From positions 1-6,966 of the forward strand of contig CAYJMY010000240.1 of assembly GCA_964371125.1 (NCBI GenBank): 6,966 bases of DNA, given 5' to 3'. Source of the DNA: DUSC01 sp964371125. GTDB lineage: Bacteria > Pseudomonadota > Alphaproteobacteria > Rhizobiales > Rhizobiaceae. Of the stretch, positions 6,122 to 6,966 are shown piece by piece. The notes under the pieces were generated by a model. The model was given only the letters and a program-made list of their open reading frames with translations. It had not been told where the DNA came from and made no database searches. Position 1 is the first letter of the stretch. Each line of letters opens with the position of its first letter. Both the position numbers and the translations under genes were made by a program.

Positions 6122-6517
6122 GTGCGGAACAAGGCAACGGACGACAGCTCACCCTCCCGGTTGATCGACGCGCGGATCGCCGAACTGGGCGGCTGGCGGG
6201 GCGAGACGCTCGCCCGCCTGCGCGCCCTGATCCGGGAAGCCGATCCCGATATCGTCGAGGAGTGGAAGTGGCGCGGGGTGCCGGTCTGGTATCACGACGG
6301 CATGGTCTGCACCGGCGAGGCCTACAAGGATGTCGTCAAGACGACTTTCGCCAGGGGTGCCGCGCTCGACGACCCGGCAAGCCTGTTCAACGCCAGCCTC
6401 GACGGCAACACGCGGCGCGCCATCGATTTCCGCAAGGGCGACGCCATCGATGCCGAGGCCTTCAAGGCGCTGGTCCGCGCCGCCGTCGCCCGGAACGGTT
6501 CCGCCAGGGCCCGGTGA
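6122..6517 (+). CDS. DUF1801 domain-containing protein
   Basis: This is a small cytoplasmic protein of 131 residues and unknown biochemical function. From the GTG start, RLIDARIAELGGWRGETLARLRALIREADPDIVEEWKWRG matches the DUF1801 N-terminal helices and the conserved E-x-W-K-W region. The strands follow (VPVWYHDGMVCTGEAYKDVVKTTFARGAALDDP), then the C-terminal RRAIDFRKGDAIDAEAFKALVRAAV. DUF1801 belongs to the YdhG-like fold and is often found close to ArsR/SRPBCC modules. Here it lies 102 bases after the SRPBCC gene on the same strand, so it may share the operon or have its own promoter. ATG 6116 is the alternative start (two extra residues); the longer frame back to ATG 6041 adds a low-complexity, probably untranslated leader. 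Confidence 0.86.
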   Translation: MRNKATDDSSPSRLIDARIAELGGWRGETLARLRALIREADPDIVEEWKWRGVPVWYHDGMVCTGEAYKDVVKTTFARGAALDDPASLFNASLDGNTRRAIDFRKGDAIDAEAFKALVRAAVARNGSARAR

Positions 6518-6571
6518 CCGGCCGGCACCGAACTCGAAGCCGACAGAGACCCCCATCGAAAGGAGTGCCCG

Positions 6572-6793
6572 TTGAACTGGAACCAGCTGATCCGCCAGGT
6601 CCATCGCTGGCTGTCGATCGTCTTCACGCTGACGGTCGTCGCCAACTTCGCCGCCATGGCCTTGGGCGAGCCGCCCGCCCTCATCGTCTATTCGCCCCTG
6701 CTGCCGCTCTTCCTGCTCATGTTCAGCGGCCTCTACCTGTTCGCTCTGCCCTACATGCTGCGCCGCCGCGCGCCACGCCACGCCCGGGGCTAA
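6572..6793 (+). CDS. Small two-helix membrane protein (PepSY-TM-like)
   Basis: This is a 73-residue inner-membrane protein. Segment 1 is about residues 13-31 (WLSIVFTLTVVANFAAMAL) and segment 2 about 39-61. GEPP forms a short periplasmic turn. Positive charge at both ends (R8, H11-R12 and R64-R66) predicts both termini in the cytoplasm. The VHRWLS motif before the first helix resembles the HRW signature that begins PepSY-associated transmembrane helices. I recall short proteins of this kind in rhizobia annotated only as hypothetical. The TTG start is supported by AAAGGAG at 6559-6565, 6 bases upstream. It follows the DUF1801 gene by 54 bases and may end the operon. The function is unknown. 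Confidence 0.8.
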   Translation: MNWNQLIRQVHRWLSIVFTLTVVANFAAMALGEPPALIVYSPLLPLFLLMFSGLYLFALPYMLRRRAPRHARG

Positions 6794-6882
6794 TCGCGGG
6801 TGCCATCGCCAACAACAACGCGGTCGACGCGGTCGTCGCCTCGAACGACGGCACCGCCGGCGGCGTCGTGGCGGCGCTCGCG
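6790..6882 (+). pseudogene. xylF: Fragment of a D-xylose-type ABC transporter substrate-binding protein (XylF remnant)
   Basis: In the frame 6790-6882 the translation contains ANNNAVDAVVASNDGTAG followed by GVVAALA. This matches, almost residue for residue as I recall it, the segment of XylF-family periplasmic sugar-binding proteins around the SND loop in the C-terminal lobe. Only about 30 codons remain of a protein of roughly 340 residues. There is no start codon, ribosome site or signal peptide, and the left end overlaps the stop of the membrane-protein gene. After 6882 the frame stays open but the family pattern is lost: the expected QGL and later motifs do not appear, and the frame runs into a palindromic repeat. 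It reads as a relic left by deletion or recombination. A functional gene here is very unlikely. Confidence 0.65.
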
Positions 6883-6916
6883 CTGCGACGACGAAGCACC
6901 GGCCCCTTCGTTCGTC

Positions 6917-6939
6917 ATCCTCGGGCTTGTCCCGAGGAT
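6917..6939. repeat. Intergenic palindromic repeat (REP/RIME-like)
   Basis: ATCCTCGGG (6917-6925), a 5-base loop CTTGT and CCCGAGGAT (6931-6939) form a perfect 9-bp stem. Sequences of this form, flanked as here by CGT and CTGC, are familiar as interspersed palindromic repeats in many alphaproteobacterial genomes; copy number here cannot be judged from one window. It could act as a transcript-end hairpin for the upstream operon but lacks a T run. The remaining bases from 6883 to 6916 and 6940 to 6966 hold nothing else I can identify. Confidence 0.65.
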
Positions 6940-6966
6940 CTGCCGGGTCGGGTCATGGTGGCGGGG

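Noticed and set aside
6149..6781. A 210-codon minus-strand frame over the DUF1801 and membrane-protein genes
   Set aside because: Both plus-strand genes have family signatures or membrane segments and strong ribosome sites; the antisense translation has no recognisable domain.

Overview
The window is GC-rich DNA with alphaproteobacterial-style proteins and a draft-assembly gap (10 Ns at 210-219). I place it in Hyphomicrobiales (Rhizobiales) from the character of the proteins, the order ftsK-lolA-xthA followed by a response regulator and an L,D-transpeptidase (recalled from that order, not checked here), and a palindromic intergenic repeat typical of such genomes. It reads mostly as ordinary chromosomal backbone, with a small accessory-looking operon and a decayed gene fragment at the right end.

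Left part (1-3291, + strand): the C-terminal motor half of the DNA translocase FtsK, then LolA, a periplasmic lipoprotein carrier that here carries a twin-arginine signal, then exonuclease III (XthA). These are housekeeping functions: chromosome segregation at the septum, outer-membrane lipoprotein sorting and base-excision repair.

Middle (3292-4603, - strand): an OmpR-family response regulator (4519 to 3836) followed 61 bases later by a stand-alone cyclic nucleotide-binding domain protein (3774 to 3319). They point the same way, may be co-transcribed, and converge on xthA. No histidine kinase is present. The regulator is divergent from an L,D-transpeptidase gene (4604-5194, +) that shows no signal peptide. 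The 84 bases between these two genes and the start of the transpeptidase frame are AT-richer than the surroundings and must hold the divergent promoters.

Right part (5195-6793, + strand): a likely operon of four small genes: an ArsR-type repressor without a recognisable metal site, an SRPBCC/AHSA1 ligand-cavity protein whose GTG start overlaps the repressor's stop codon, a DUF1801 protein, and a 73-residue two-helix membrane protein. In front of the repressor lies the most striking non-coding signal of the window: a 25-base-period array of CCATA/TATGG half-sites covering a plausible promoter and reaching to within 4 bases of the start codon. It looks like an autoregulatory operator.

End (6794-6966): about 30 codons matching the C-terminal half of a D-xylose-type periplasmic binding protein (XylF), with no start and no family match beyond about 6882, followed by a perfect 9-bp stem palindrome of the REP/RIME-like class. 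This looks like gene debris next to an interspersed repeat. I did not find a clear novel multi-gene system; the candidates worth a second look are the operator array and its operon, and the xylF remnant.
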